Below, in pieces: positions 1 to 8,701 of a stretch of DNA of 54,815 nucleotides. The notes beneath the pieces are model-generated. The model did no database searches and was not told the DNA's origin. It worked only from the letters and a program-made list of their open reading frames with translations. The number at the start of each line of letters is the position of its first letter. The stretch's first letter is position 1. The DNA is from a virus. Where the stretch lies: positions 1 through 54,815 of IMG/VR virus record IMGVR_UViG_3300046167_000572, one strand, 5' to 3'. The translations under genes and the position numbers were made by a program.

Positions 1-312
1 TTTGTTACAACCCCTATCTTTAGCCATCTCTTCAATATATTTCATATATCTCCTGTTAGCATTGTCTCTCTTGTCATATGCCACCCAAATTAACAATGAC
101 TTAGTTGGCTGAAAAACACTTGGCTTTTCCTGTAGGATAATAAAACTTTCACAGGGATTTTGTTCTATATCTATGTGAAGCTCTGCTATCCCATTTACTA
201 TAGCTGTGTATATATCTTCTGGTCTCCATTCTGGGTTTGCGACTTTTTTTATTTCCCGCAATCCAGGCTCTATGAATTCCCAATAAATTCTTACATCAAC
301 TTGAGTTAACAT
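1..312 (-). CDS. Acetyltransferase-like phage protein, N-terminal 104 residues (gene crosses the window ends)
   Basis: The start is ATG at 310-312, and the frame runs off the window at base 1 exactly on a codon boundary. Read on from base 54815 it continues in phase for 30 more residues to a TAA at 54723-54725, giving 134 residues. Composition and length resemble the small GNAT-like proteins beside podovirus ejection genes: a central beta-rich stretch (SFIILQE, SLLIWVAY) is followed by a helix (YMKYIEEMAKDRGC) and a C-terminal strand. I see no unambiguous acetyl-CoA loop, so the enzymatic role is inference. It lies between the fibre gene downstream and the ejection genes upstream on the circle. 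Confidence 0.7.
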   Translation of the reverse strand, partial: MLTQVDVRIYWEFIEPGLREIKKVANPEWRPEDIYTAIVNGIAELHIDIEQNPCESFIILQEKPSVFQPTKSLLIWVAYDKRDNANRRYMKYIEEMAKDRGCNK

Positions 313-353
313 TTTTCTTGTAAGATATCACTTTTTATTACATGTATCAAAGC

Positions 354-686
354 TTATTCCTCTGGTGGATGTACATAATCTATACCATAAATCATAGCAG
401 TAAATATGGTATTTAGGTCGCTTTCTTTTTCTGAAAATATTGCTATAGCCCACTGTAGTGCAATGTCATTAGTAACAGAATCTATATGCAACATCTCATC
501 ATCAAGTCTCTTTACTCTACTGTAAGGTGAAAAAGTTACCCAATCCTCTTTTGTTGCAGAAACGCTTTCATCATCTGTTCTTACGGCTGTTATGTTTACA
601 ACAACCTCAGTAATAACCTTTATTCCATGAACCATATCTGAGTTCAGTCTTACAAATTCGTATGTGTAGTTAAATTCATGAATCAT
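354..686 (-). CDS. Hypothetical tail-region protein, 110 aa
   Basis: This soluble, acidic protein has no signal peptide or membrane segment. It begins one base after the fibre gene's stop codon, so it is probably translationally coupled to the 1367-residue fibre. Small proteins directly after a fibre gene are often fibre assembly or capping factors, but I recognise no family here and that role is only positional inference. The alternating strands in the first 60 residues (YTYEFVRLN, VITEVVVNITAV) suggest a beta-sandwich N-terminus. Confidence 0.7.
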   Translation of the reverse strand: MIHEFNYTYEFVRLNSDMVHGIKVITEVVVNITAVRTDDESVSATKEDWVTFSPYSRVKRLDDEMLHIDSVTNDIALQWAIAIFSEKESDLNTIFTAMIYGIDYVHPPEE

Positions 687-687
687 A

Positions 688-3600
688 TTAGAATACCGTT
701 GTTACCGACCAAGTATCTTGTGTTTCTCCAACCTGGAGTATTGCATTTCTTGTATTAAATCCAGCACTGCTAGACAGTAGCTGTATAGTTATTTGATCTC
801 CGTTGCTTACAGTCCTTGCTGCGTTTGAATAAGCACCACCATTGATACTAAACTCTGCACTCGTGTGAGTTCCTGTGAGGAATGATGCCGTAGCACTTGT
901 GAAGGATCCGCTAAGAGTTTGCGTATTACTTGTTATTGTTGTGTTTTTTGCTTGCCCGTACTTATCAGTAAAAGTAAATTGATTAGGAGTGTTGACTCCA
1001 AACTTCATAAACCTTGCTTCCACATAATCTACATAGGCTGGATTGCTGTCACCCTGACCCCTAATAAAAAAGTTTAGAGTTCCACTTCCCTCATATCTAA
1101 ATGTTAGAGGTATGTTAGTGGTGTCCGCAGATGATACAAGCCTTGATTGACTAACGTGTCCTGGTAGTTTTTCTATCAATGGTGTTATATAAACTATATG
1201 GGATTGAGATTCACTGGGTGCTGTTGTATCTCCATTTGTAGACGTGTGTGTATTTACATCATATGGAGCATTTGATGTTGGACTTCCATTGTTTCCAAAA
1301 TCGCCATCAGATATAAAAAAGTTTACTGTTTTGACCTGACCTGCTCCGCCCTTTGCTCTTACAAATCCAGTGTAGAATCCTGCTCCAGTTCCTATCTCTG
1401 CTACATGAGCATGTCTCATATCATTATAATAAAACCCACCAATTTCTGTTCCTGATTTCTTTCCGCCTTTTGTTGGCAGTGCAAAGTTATCTGTATTTAC
1501 ATTTTCTACAGTTATGGTGTTTGCTTTTATTTTCCCGCCTTCGATGGTCGTGGTGTTATTGTTTATGTCAGCAGCTGTTCCGCCTGCCTCTACGGGTGTA
1601 ATTGTTAACTTGTTAGCAGAGATTGTGCTAGTTTGTATATTACCGCCGTGGATAGAAGTTTGTCCGTCTGTAGACAGATTGCCTTCAACAATTATGTTAT
1701 TAGCACTTATTAATCCATTAACATCTATTCTTGCCGCATCTATAGTGTCTGATGTTATTTTTGTTGCACTTAGACTATCAATTTTTGCATCATCAATAGC
1801 AGCGTTGCCTATTTTGGCGTTGGTTATAGCTCCGTTTTGTATAAATGCGTCTTGCATATAAACACCAGCTGGAACACTTACTCCGTTTAATGTTGTTGCA
1901 GAGCTTCTAACTATAAATGGCGAAGATATAAAACCACCATTAGGTGATACTATTTGAAAGCTATCAGTTTGAAAAGTTACATCAACAGTTCCTGTGCCAG
2001 CGGATGCATTATTTTCAATAACCATGCCGCCGATTCTTGGTGGATTGCTCCCTGCTGCTACCTGTAATACATAGGCTGCCGCTGCATTACCTTCTATATC
2101 TGCAACTGTTGAAGATAGCTGTGTAACGCTTGAAGAAACACCATTAACATCACTGGTGATTTGGGTTATAGCAGAAGCATTTGCTGTTATGTTTGTTCCC
2201 TGTTGATTAACAGAAGACTGTAAAGAACTAATAGCTGTTGACTGTCCAGATATATCATCATCATTATTTGTGATTTGAGACTCAAGCGATGTGATGCTAT
2301 TATTTATAGCTGTTATATCTCCATCATTTAAAGTTACCTGTGCTTGCAAGGACGATACTGAGCTGGACAGACCAGATATATCCGTATCATTTCCAGAGAC
2401 AGATGTTTGTAGTGCTGTTATATCACTAGCTTGTGAGGTTATAGATCCTTCTGCTGTGGTAACTCTACTATCTAATCCACTAATAGCACTAGAGTTTGAA
2501 GTTATTGTTACCTCTGCCGCATCTAAATCTGTTTGTATGGTAGTTACAGTATTATCCAATGATGTTACATCGTTAGATATGCTTGATATAGAATTGCCTT
2601 GAGTGCTGACCGTTGACTGTAAAGAAGTTATAGCACCAGAGTTAGCAGATATACTTCCATTAGCTGTTGCCAGGTTGTTTGTTAATGTTGATATATCAGA
2701 TGAGTTAGAGGTTATATTATTGCCTTGAGTGCTAACAGTGCTTTGTAGTGTGCTTATGGCTCCTGCGTTGACAACTATACCCTCATCCCTTAATAGCTGC
2801 CACTCTCCTGTTGCTATCTCATCAGCCGTAGCTGAATAAGCTCTATATACTTTATTATCATCATTTGTATTTATCCAAAGATCCCCTATTGACGTTGCTG
2901 TTGGAACGCTGCCTTGAGCGAAGGTTCTTGTCTTTGTGTCTACCTCTGTTGATAATGTGTTCAATGATGTTTGTAAAGCCGTTACATCGGTAGCCGCTGC
3001 CCTTGTTGTAAGGGTCGATTCGTTTGAGGTAACTCTTGTATCTAAACCTGTTATAGCTGAAGCGTTGGTTGATATGTTTGTATTTGCATTATTTACAGAC
3101 GTATTTAAAGAAGTTATAGACGCATTAATTGCTGTTATATCACTATCATTTGCAGACACAGAGCTTTGCAAAGTAGATATTGCAGATGTGTTTGTTGTTA
3201 TGTTTCCCTCTGCGGTTGTTAGGTCTGTTTCCAAAGATGTTACATCTGATTGCAAGGTAGATATATTTCCATTTGCTGTAGATATAGAGCTTGTCAGCCC
3301 AGTGATAGCACTAGAGTTGGCTGTTATATTTCCCTCTGCGGTTGTTACGCTTGACTCAAGGGCTGTTATATCTGACTGTGCAGTAGTTAAAGTACCATTT
3401 ATGGTTGACACGCTAGATGTCAGCCCAGTGATAGCACTAGAGTTGGCTGTTATATTGGTGTTAGCTGTGGATAAACTGTTAGTAAGAGAGGTTACGCTTG
3501 ATGATACAGATGTTATATCTCCATCGTTAGCTGTTATCTGATTTTGTAAACTATTTATTGATGAGGCATTACTCGTTATGTTGCTATTAGCTGTAGACAA

Positions 3601-4791
3601 GCTGTTAGTAAGGGATGTTATATCTTGTGAGTTTGTAGTTATACTGCCCTCAGCAGAAGTTACCCTTGTTGTTAAGTTAGATATAGCAGAGGCATTAGCA
3701 GATAAACCAGTCGTTCCGTCTGTTATGGCTGAATTTAAAGACGTTATGTTTACTGATGTTGATATATTAGTAGCACCAGCGACACCAGCAACTAAAAGTA
3801 TATTATCAGCATTGGATTCAATAGCCAGCTCGTTTGCGTCTATCTGTGACTGCAATGTTGTATCAACGGAAGATGCTGCTCCTGAAGATGTTGTTGACCA
3901 AGAAGACCCCGTATAAATATATATCTGATTATTGTTATCAGTTTCAATCCAAATATCTCCAGCCTGAAGAGAGCTGTTGTCGTTTCTGTTTTGCGGTGGA
4001 GTTTCAGATCTTATTGTTTGCGTAGCTGTAGTTGTTAGGGTGCTTAGTGTTGAAGCCAATGATGTTATATCGCTGGCTGCTGTGTTTGCTGTAGACTGTG
4101 CTGACGTTGCTGCTGCCTGTGCCGTATCAACGGCTGTATCTATAGATGTAACCGCGTTCTGTAGTGCTACCGTTTGAGAATTTAGGTTTACAGTTATGTC
4201 TGAATTTAATGTTGCAAACCCTGGAAGCTGAGATATTGATTCATTGAGCTCGCTCATAACTGCACCAATATCTATTGCAGTTGATGCCTCTACTCCATTT
4301 ATAGAATTAAACCCACTTTTCTTTCCGTTAGAGCTTACATTTCTAAGCCAGTAGTATCTTGTTTGACCCGTCCCAACCTGATGTGAAAACACCGCTGCAC
4401 TTACAGATGCTATAAATGTTTTTGTTGCAAAAGTGTCCGAGGTATTTACATAAATCTCTGTGTGCGAGTGTCCTCTATAAAATGGACTATCCCAAGAAAT
4501 TAATATGTTTTCAAAGGCTCCGTCTGCTGTAACCCCTGTTGGGACTGTTGGCTCTTCGCCCTGATCCTCGCTGCCTCCTATAATAACAAAGCTAGAACCT
4601 CCAGACGTAAAAGAGAAATTTCTTTTTGCTATACCTGAATCAATAAGATCTCTGAAAGTTACTGCTGAATCGAGCTTATCTCCTTTTTCGCCTTTGAGCT
4701 GTGCTATTGAATCATTAAGTGAATTAGCAAACCTTTTGCCTTCGTTATCGAAACTTCTTGGTACAACAAAGGTTCCCCTTGTTTTAGCCAT
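688..4791 (-). CDS. Giant central tail-fibre / host-specificity-like protein, 1367 aa
   Basis: The N-terminus (MAKTRGTFVVPRSFDNEGKR) is followed by a fibronectin type III-like domain at about residues 80-170 (WDSPFYRGHSHTEIY, YYWLRNVSSNGKKSGF). From about 170 to 930 comes a long array of Ser/Thr/Asn-rich heptad-like segments (ITANSSAITGLTSSVS, TLQSDVTSLE), expected to form a trimeric coiled-coil shaft. The shaft is interrupted twice by a short beta unit containing GDLWINTNDDNKVY or GDIWIETDNNNQIYIY. Near 1000-1100 lies an 'IGNAAIDDAKID...SATKI...IDAARIDV' segment like those of lambda gpJ-type tail tip proteins, followed by a beta-rich C-terminal head likely to contact the receptor. ATG overlaps the upstream gene's stop. 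The shaft is encoded by partly near-identical DNA repeats, which favours length variation. Confidence 0.85.
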   Translation of the reverse strand: MAKTRGTFVVPRSFDNEGKRFANSLNDSIAQLKGEKGDKLDSAVTFRDLIDSGIAKRNFSFTSGGSSFVIIGGSEDQGEEPTVPTGVTADGAFENILISWDSPFYRGHSHTEIYVNTSDTFATKTFIASVSAAVFSHQVGTGQTRYYWLRNVSSNGKKSGFNSINGVEASTAIDIGAVMSELNESISQLPGFATLNSDITVNLNSQTVALQNAVTSIDTAVDTAQAAATSAQSTANTAASDITSLASTLSTLTTTATQTIRSETPPQNRNDNSSLQAGDIWIETDNNNQIYIYTGSSWSTTSSGAASSVDTTLQSQIDANELAIESNADNILLVAGVAGATNISTSVNITSLNSAITDGTTGLSANASAISNLTTRVTSAEGSITTNSQDITSLTNSLSTANSNITSNASSINSLQNQITANDGDITSVSSSVTSLTNSLSTANTNITANSSAITGLTSSVSTINGTLTTAQSDITALESSVTTAEGNITANSSAITGLTSSISTANGNISTLQSDVTSLETDLTTAEGNITTNTSAISTLQSSVSANDSDITAINASITSLNTSVNNANTNISTNASAITGLDTRVTSNESTLTTRAAATDVTALQTSLNTLSTEVDTKTRTFAQGSVPTATSIGDLWINTNDDNKVYRAYSATADEIATGEWQLLRDEGIVVNAGAISTLQSTVSTQGNNITSNSSDISTLTNNLATANGSISANSGAITSLQSTVSTQGNSISSISNDVTSLDNTVTTIQTDLDAAEVTITSNSSAISGLDSRVTTAEGSITSQASDITALQTSVSGNDTDISGLSSSVSSLQAQVTLNDGDITAINNSITSLESQITNNDDDISGQSTAISSLQSSVNQQGTNITANASAITQITSDVNGVSSSVTQLSSTVADIEGNAAAAYVLQVAAGSNPPRIGGMVIENNASAGTGTVDVTFQTDSFQIVSPNGGFISSPFIVRSSATTLNGVSVPAGVYMQDAFIQNGAITNAKIGNAAIDDAKIDSLSATKITSDTIDAARIDVNGLISANNIIVEGNLSTDGQTSIHGGNIQTSTISANKLTITPVEAGGTAADINNNTTTIEGGKIKANTITVENVNTDNFALPTKGGKKSGTEIGGFYYNDMRHAHVAEIGTGAGFYTGFVRAKGGAGQVKTVNFFISDGDFGNNGSPTSNAPYDVNTHTSTNGDTTAPSESQSHIVYITPLIEKLPGHVSQSRLVSSADTTNIPLTFRYEGSGTLNFFIRGQGDSNPAYVDYVEARFMKFGVNTPNQFTFTDKYGQAKNTTITSNTQTLSGSFTSATASFLTGTHTSAEFSINGGAYSNAARTVSNGDQITIQLLSSSAGFNTRNAILQVGETQDTWSVTTVF
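3293..3456. repeat. Direct repeats inside the fibre shaft
   Basis: A 38-base stretch at 3293-3330 recurs without a mismatch at 3419-3456. It encodes the ITANSSAITGLTS unit in both copies. Flanking stretches (for example 3200-3225 against 3322-3345, and 3455-3490 against 3585-3620) are similar but diverged. The 126-bp spacing is a multiple of three, so recombination between copies would keep the frame. Confidence 0.9.
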
Positions 4792-6458
4792 TAGACTATC
4801 TCCTGTGGACTCTCATAAACACAAACTTCATTAACTATGTCTGTTCCTTCTAATTGTATCTCAAAAGATTTAGCCTTATATCCTCCAGGTAATCTAAATA
4901 TATTTTCACTTGTTACGGCTTGTGTATGCTTTAAATTTCCATCAGCATACATTTTAAAAGTAAGTGAGCTATACGACTCTGCACTAACTTTTGCTATTCC
5001 TGGTGACAGCGGTCTATTTGTATAAAATTCTTTAGATTTCCAAAGATAAGATCTGGGAGTTGTGCCCTGTACAAATTTTTTAAGAGTTCCGTTTATTACC
5101 AAATATAAAACATCTTCTTGTCTATCGTTATATCCTGCGGTTGCATAAAAGTCTAAGTTAACAAAAGCATTCTTCTGTCCCCTAGGATCAAATAGAAATC
5201 CTCTTTTAGTGGAGGGGTTTGTTCCGTCCCACGTGAATCCAATATACTTTCCTTCATACTCGTAGCCATCCACATTCTCTGGGTAATAGTCTTGCCACTG
5301 ATCTCTTGTCATTATTTGTTCAGTTATAAGCTGTATTCCTGAATTTGATGCTAGCACCAATCCATCTGGAGAAGAGTAAATCGCATACTCTCCCATGTCT
5401 ACTAAAGATCTTTTATTACTACAGGGCAGATTTGCATCTATTTCAACCATAGCCATAGAGCTTGGATCTGTTCCAGAAGCCATTAATGGTTTGCCTTTAG
5501 TTGTTATAAGAAGACCCGAGGCGATAGATGCTATAGCAACAATATCGTCTTTTGTCGTTAACTGATTACCAAGTGGGTATGAGTGTGGTAAAAATGCTTC
5601 ACTAAATAGTAAAGTATTTCCTGAGAAGCCTGACGTAATACCGTTTGGCATAGTAGTAAGCCCTAACATTGGTCCGTCTGGATGTGATGCTGTTACATCA
5701 TCTGGCGGTGCAAGATTGTCGGCTGATTCTATTTCTTCCCCGAGAACATCATCCAGGACAGTATCGCTAATTGCATGTGCTGTTGTTGTTGTTGTGTCTC
5801 CAACAAACCTAAACACACCATTAACATCTGTTCTATAAATCCTTCTTTTAGCTATTGAGTAGTTGCCTGATGTTATCGCGGGAAGGGTTACTGTTACGGT
5901 TGAGCCGTTCGATGCGTCAACAATGTCGCTTGAGGTGACTGCGGATGGAGGACCTTCCTCTCCAAAACTTGTAACCTCTGTGTATAAATAGGCTCTTGAG
6001 CTGATTGCAGCACCTGGATCTGCTGATGTATTATCGACAGCTATGCTTGTTATTGCTGCTGGACTTGGAAGACCAAGCCTAAATGTTGCAGTTGGATAGG
6101 GACCAGATCCTGAAAACAAAGTAGAGCTATTGCCGTACTTAGGAAAAGTACCATAGCCAGTAAAGTAGAATCTTCCATATTGGTCCTCTTTTATAGGGCT
6201 GTTAATAATGTCAACATCATCATCAAATGTAAGCCATTGATTTGCGGTTACTTTGTGTATTGTCTTTGTTGTTCCTGATATATCACTTGCTGGATGCGTG
6301 CTTGGCTCTGATGCATCATTGACATCTATTGGCAAGCCTTCTATTCTTCCTGAATCCAAAAAAACATTTTGTGCGTCCTGAGCCATATCCTCTGGTATAA
6401 GTCTTGGAGAGATCTTTTTGTTTATCCCGCTAAATGTTGTAAGTTTAAATCCAGCCAC
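4791..6458 (-). CDS. Structural protein, probable tail hub/nozzle component, 555 aa
   Basis: The N-terminus (GFKLTTFSGINKKISPRLIP, then AQDAQNVFLDSGRIEGL) is typical of a large podovirus family in which a beta-propeller-like tail protein begins 'F.G..pr..p..L....a..a.Nv....G.i...'. The middle has an FN3-like strand set (YLYTEVTSFGEEGPPS, RRIYRTDVNGVFRFVG). The remainder has strand-rich repeats ending in a lectin-like tail. I place it in the tail hub/stabilisation class (T7 gp12/P22 gp10-like in position), not as an adhesin. It overlaps the fibre gene by one base and follows the holin gene by 3 bp. Confidence 0.75.
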   Translation of the reverse strand: MAGFKLTTFSGINKKISPRLIPEDMAQDAQNVFLDSGRIEGLPIDVNDASEPSTHPASDISGTTKTIHKVTANQWLTFDDDVDIINSPIKEDQYGRFYFTGYGTFPKYGNSSTLFSGSGPYPTATFRLGLPSPAAITSIAVDNTSADPGAAISSRAYLYTEVTSFGEEGPPSAVTSSDIVDASNGSTVTVTLPAITSGNYSIAKRRIYRTDVNGVFRFVGDTTTTTAHAISDTVLDDVLGEEIESADNLAPPDDVTASHPDGPMLGLTTMPNGITSGFSGNTLLFSEAFLPHSYPLGNQLTTKDDIVAIASIASGLLITTKGKPLMASGTDPSSMAMVEIDANLPCSNKRSLVDMGEYAIYSSPDGLVLASNSGIQLITEQIMTRDQWQDYYPENVDGYEYEGKYIGFTWDGTNPSTKRGFLFDPRGQKNAFVNLDFYATAGYNDRQEDVLYLVINGTLKKFVQGTTPRSYLWKSKEFYTNRPLSPGIAKVSAESYSSLTFKMYADGNLKHTQAVTSENIFRLPGGYKAKSFEIQLEGTDIVNEVCVYESPQEIV

Positions 6459-6461
6459 GCG

Positions 6462-6944
6462 TTAATCCTGTTTATCGTTTGATGAGTTAGAAGCACCAAA
6501 ATAAAAAGATATCACAGCACTAGCCAAACCACCTAAATATCCTAAAACTAAATTTATTAAAGCTTCGCTGTTTTGCTCTGGTGGCTGCAAGGTAACAAGA
6601 AAGATGTAACCCATGAATCCGCCAACGACTGCTATTCCCATAATTCTTGCTGTCCAATCTTTACTAAACTTGTTCCTGGCATCCTGTCCATCAGCAACCT
6701 CTAGCCTAAATACATCTACATCTAGCTCTCTCATCTGAACTTCAAATGCCTGCTCTGCTTTTTTTAGCTCAAGCATTTGTTCTGGTGTTGCTTCTTGTAT
6801 GGCTTTTTGTATTGACTTAGGTGTGTTGGGAACGCCCAAAACTTCAGATATCATATTGGCTGCCATGCCTCCCATTGGTCCGCCCAATGCAGAACCCAAG
6901 GTTGGGGCGACTGCACCTACTATGTTTTTTAATAATGCTTTCAT
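6462..6944 (-). CDS. Holin of the GTA/3TM type, 160 aa
   Basis: The N-terminus is Gly/Ala-rich and amphipathic (VAPTLGSALGGPMGGMAANM). A charged helical segment at residues 45-90 contains the family-like pattern 'TPEQMLELKKAEQAFE...D...QDARN.FSKDWTARI'. Two C-terminal hydrophobic segments follow (IMGIAVVGGFMGYIFLV and ALINLVLGYLGGLASAVISF), then a polar tail. This is the layout of 3TM gene-transfer-agent-type holins, which permeabilise the inner membrane at lysis. It sits directly after the CHASE2 cyclase and before the tail hub gene, within the same leftward transcript. Confidence 0.75.
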   Translation of the reverse strand: MKALLKNIVGAVAPTLGSALGGPMGGMAANMISEVLGVPNTPKSIQKAIQEATPEQMLELKKAEQAFEVQMRELDVDVFRLEVADGQDARNKFSKDWTARIMGIAVVGGFMGYIFLVTLQPPEQNSEALINLVLGYLGGLASAVISFYFGASNSSNDKQD

Positions 6945-6952
6945 AATTCCTC

Positions 6953-8701
6953 TTAAACTGTATATATGATTAAAGGCTTTTCTTTTCCTTTAACTTTTAT
7001 TGGTTCTAACAATTTTAACTTATTATTGACTTTTTTTGCAGTTGATTCGCCAATCAATATATCTACGCCCGCCTCCTTGGTTGCTGACTCTAATCTAGCA
7101 GCTGTATTTACACAGTCACCAATAGCAGAATAATCAAATCTAGTTTGTGATCCCATGTTTCCAATAACTGCATATCCAGTATTTACTCCAATACCAATTG
7201 CTATTGGTTCTGGTAATTCTTTTTGCAACTGTCTTATTGCTGTTCTCATATCTTGTGCACAAGCTACCGCTCTCTTCTCATGCTGATCTAAATATAGTGG
7301 TGCTGAAAAAATAGCCATACATGCATCGCCAATAAATTTATCTACCATACCACCATGAGCCTGAACGCATTCCACTTGAACTGTTAAAACCTTGTTCATA
7401 ATTTCTGTTACTTGTTCTGGTTCTAGCTTCTCACTTAAATTTGTAAAGCCTCTAACATCTGTAAATAAAAATGTTGCTTCTTTTTTTTCTCCCCCGAGTT
7501 TCAGGAGGTCTGGATTTTTTTGTAATTGTTTAACTTGTCTTGGATCTAGATAATGTTCAAATTGTTTTTTTATCTGTTGACGCAATTTATGCTGCTTTCT
7601 AAAGTTCAAATAGAACGCAATAGCTCCAGTTATAAACTGAGACACAAAAGTCCACGAAAAATCTATCAAAAACCCTTTTTGAATGCTAATAACTCCTGAG
7701 AGCCCCGTGGTTAACAGCAAAATTACTGCCATACATATGCCCTTAGTAACACCAAGATAATTAATTACAAGCCATGTCAGAGACACGAAAATTCCAAAAA
7801 TTGCAATTTCCAACGCCAAAGCAAAATCTGGAACCCTTGGAGAGTTTTTTACAAGAATTGACTCAGATAATGCAGCTTGAATTTTATGTGGTTCTAATAA
7901 TCCAACTGGGGTTGCTATTTGTGGTGAGATTCCTGGAGCAGTAACTCCAATAAAAACAAACTTATTAAGAACATTCATTTCATCCAATGTGGTTTCTGGT
8001 GTTCTTATCCAACTAATCCACTTTCTTCCCAGTGAATCTGTTTTAACAGGATCTAATCCTTTCACCCTTATCTCTTCTATACCAAGCTCATTGCTTTTGA
8101 TGACATAAGTATCTGCACCAACGAGTGCTTTTAAAACCTCCGTGCCAAACGCGGGAACATATCCGTCAGGTGTTTTTAATAATAGAGGTATTCTTCTGAC
8201 AAGATTGTCTATATCGGTAGGTGCAGTTGCAATACCCTGTTGTATATAATTTCTAAGGTTGTTAGTATTTTGAACTACACCTTTGGATAACATACCACCT
8301 TTACCTGTACCCAGCATTACAGTTCCAACTGTTTTTGGGTATATTTGATTTGGGGCTTCAAACATTGCCAATATTGATGTACCTTGTTGTAAAGACTCTG
8401 CAAATTCTTTATCTCCCCCGAGTCGATCTGGGTGAGGAAATGCAATAACCCAACCCACCCCCAAAGCACCAGCATCTAATATATCTTTATTTATTTGTGC
8501 AAGCCTGGATCTTGGAACTGGATATCCGCCCTCTTGGTTTATAAAATCTTCATCAAGATTTATGACTGTAAAATAACCAGATGGATCCTGTTCTTTGACT
8601 AAAGCATCGTATATTTTTAATTTAAGTATTTCTGTAGGAGTGCTTTTAAATACTAATGGCATTCCTAGTATTATAAGTATTGTGAATAGTATACGTTTCA
8701 T
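6953..8701 (-). CDS. CHASE2-domain membrane class III nucleotidyl cyclase, 582 aa
   Basis: An N-terminal membrane helix (1-18) leads into a periplasmic CHASE2 sensor (about 25-285: GYFTVINLDEDF, YPVPRSRLAQI, GVGWVIAFP, VFIGVTAPG). Three membrane helices follow (about 295-365), then a cytoplasmic class III cyclase domain (about 405-580). Catalytic features are visible: metal aspartates D415 (FTDVRGFT) and D459 (DKFIGDACMAIF), purine-binding K455, and transition-state N532/R536 (GDCVNTAARLE). The residue seven before N532 is Ser where type IIIa enzymes have Asp and IIIb enzymes usually Thr, so ATP is the likely but unproven substrate. Nothing is truncated. Its start overlaps the FecR gene's stop, matching the common bacterial FecR-CHASE2 pairing. 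A full-length signalling cyclase is very unusual in a phage. Confidence 0.93.
   Translation of the reverse strand: MKRILFTILIILGMPLVFKSTPTEILKLKIYDALVKEQDPSGYFTVINLDEDFINQEGGYPVPRSRLAQINKDILDAGALGVGWVIAFPHPDRLGGDKEFAESLQQGTSILAMFEAPNQIYPKTVGTVMLGTGKGGMLSKGVVQNTNNLRNYIQQGIATAPTDIDNLVRRIPLLLKTPDGYVPAFGTEVLKALVGADTYVIKSNELGIEEIRVKGLDPVKTDSLGRKWISWIRTPETTLDEMNVLNKFVFIGVTAPGISPQIATPVGLLEPHKIQAALSESILVKNSPRVPDFALALEIAIFGIFVSLTWLVINYLGVTKGICMAVILLLTTGLSGVISIQKGFLIDFSWTFVSQFITGAIAFYLNFRKQHKLRQQIKKQFEHYLDPRQVKQLQKNPDLLKLGGEKKEATFLFTDVRGFTNLSEKLEPEQVTEIMNKVLTVQVECVQAHGGMVDKFIGDACMAIFSAPLYLDQHEKRAVACAQDMRTAIRQLQKELPEPIAIGIGVNTGYAVIGNMGSQTRFDYSAIGDCVNTAARLESATKEAGVDILIGESTAKKVNNKLKLLEPIKVKGKEKPLIIYTV

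Noticed and set aside
1353-4177. Several plus-strand open frames (60-200 codons) opposite the 1367-residue fibre
   Set aside because: They are antisense shadows of a Ser/Thr/Asn-rich repeat gene; compositions are Val/Ser-biased and there are no ribosome sites.
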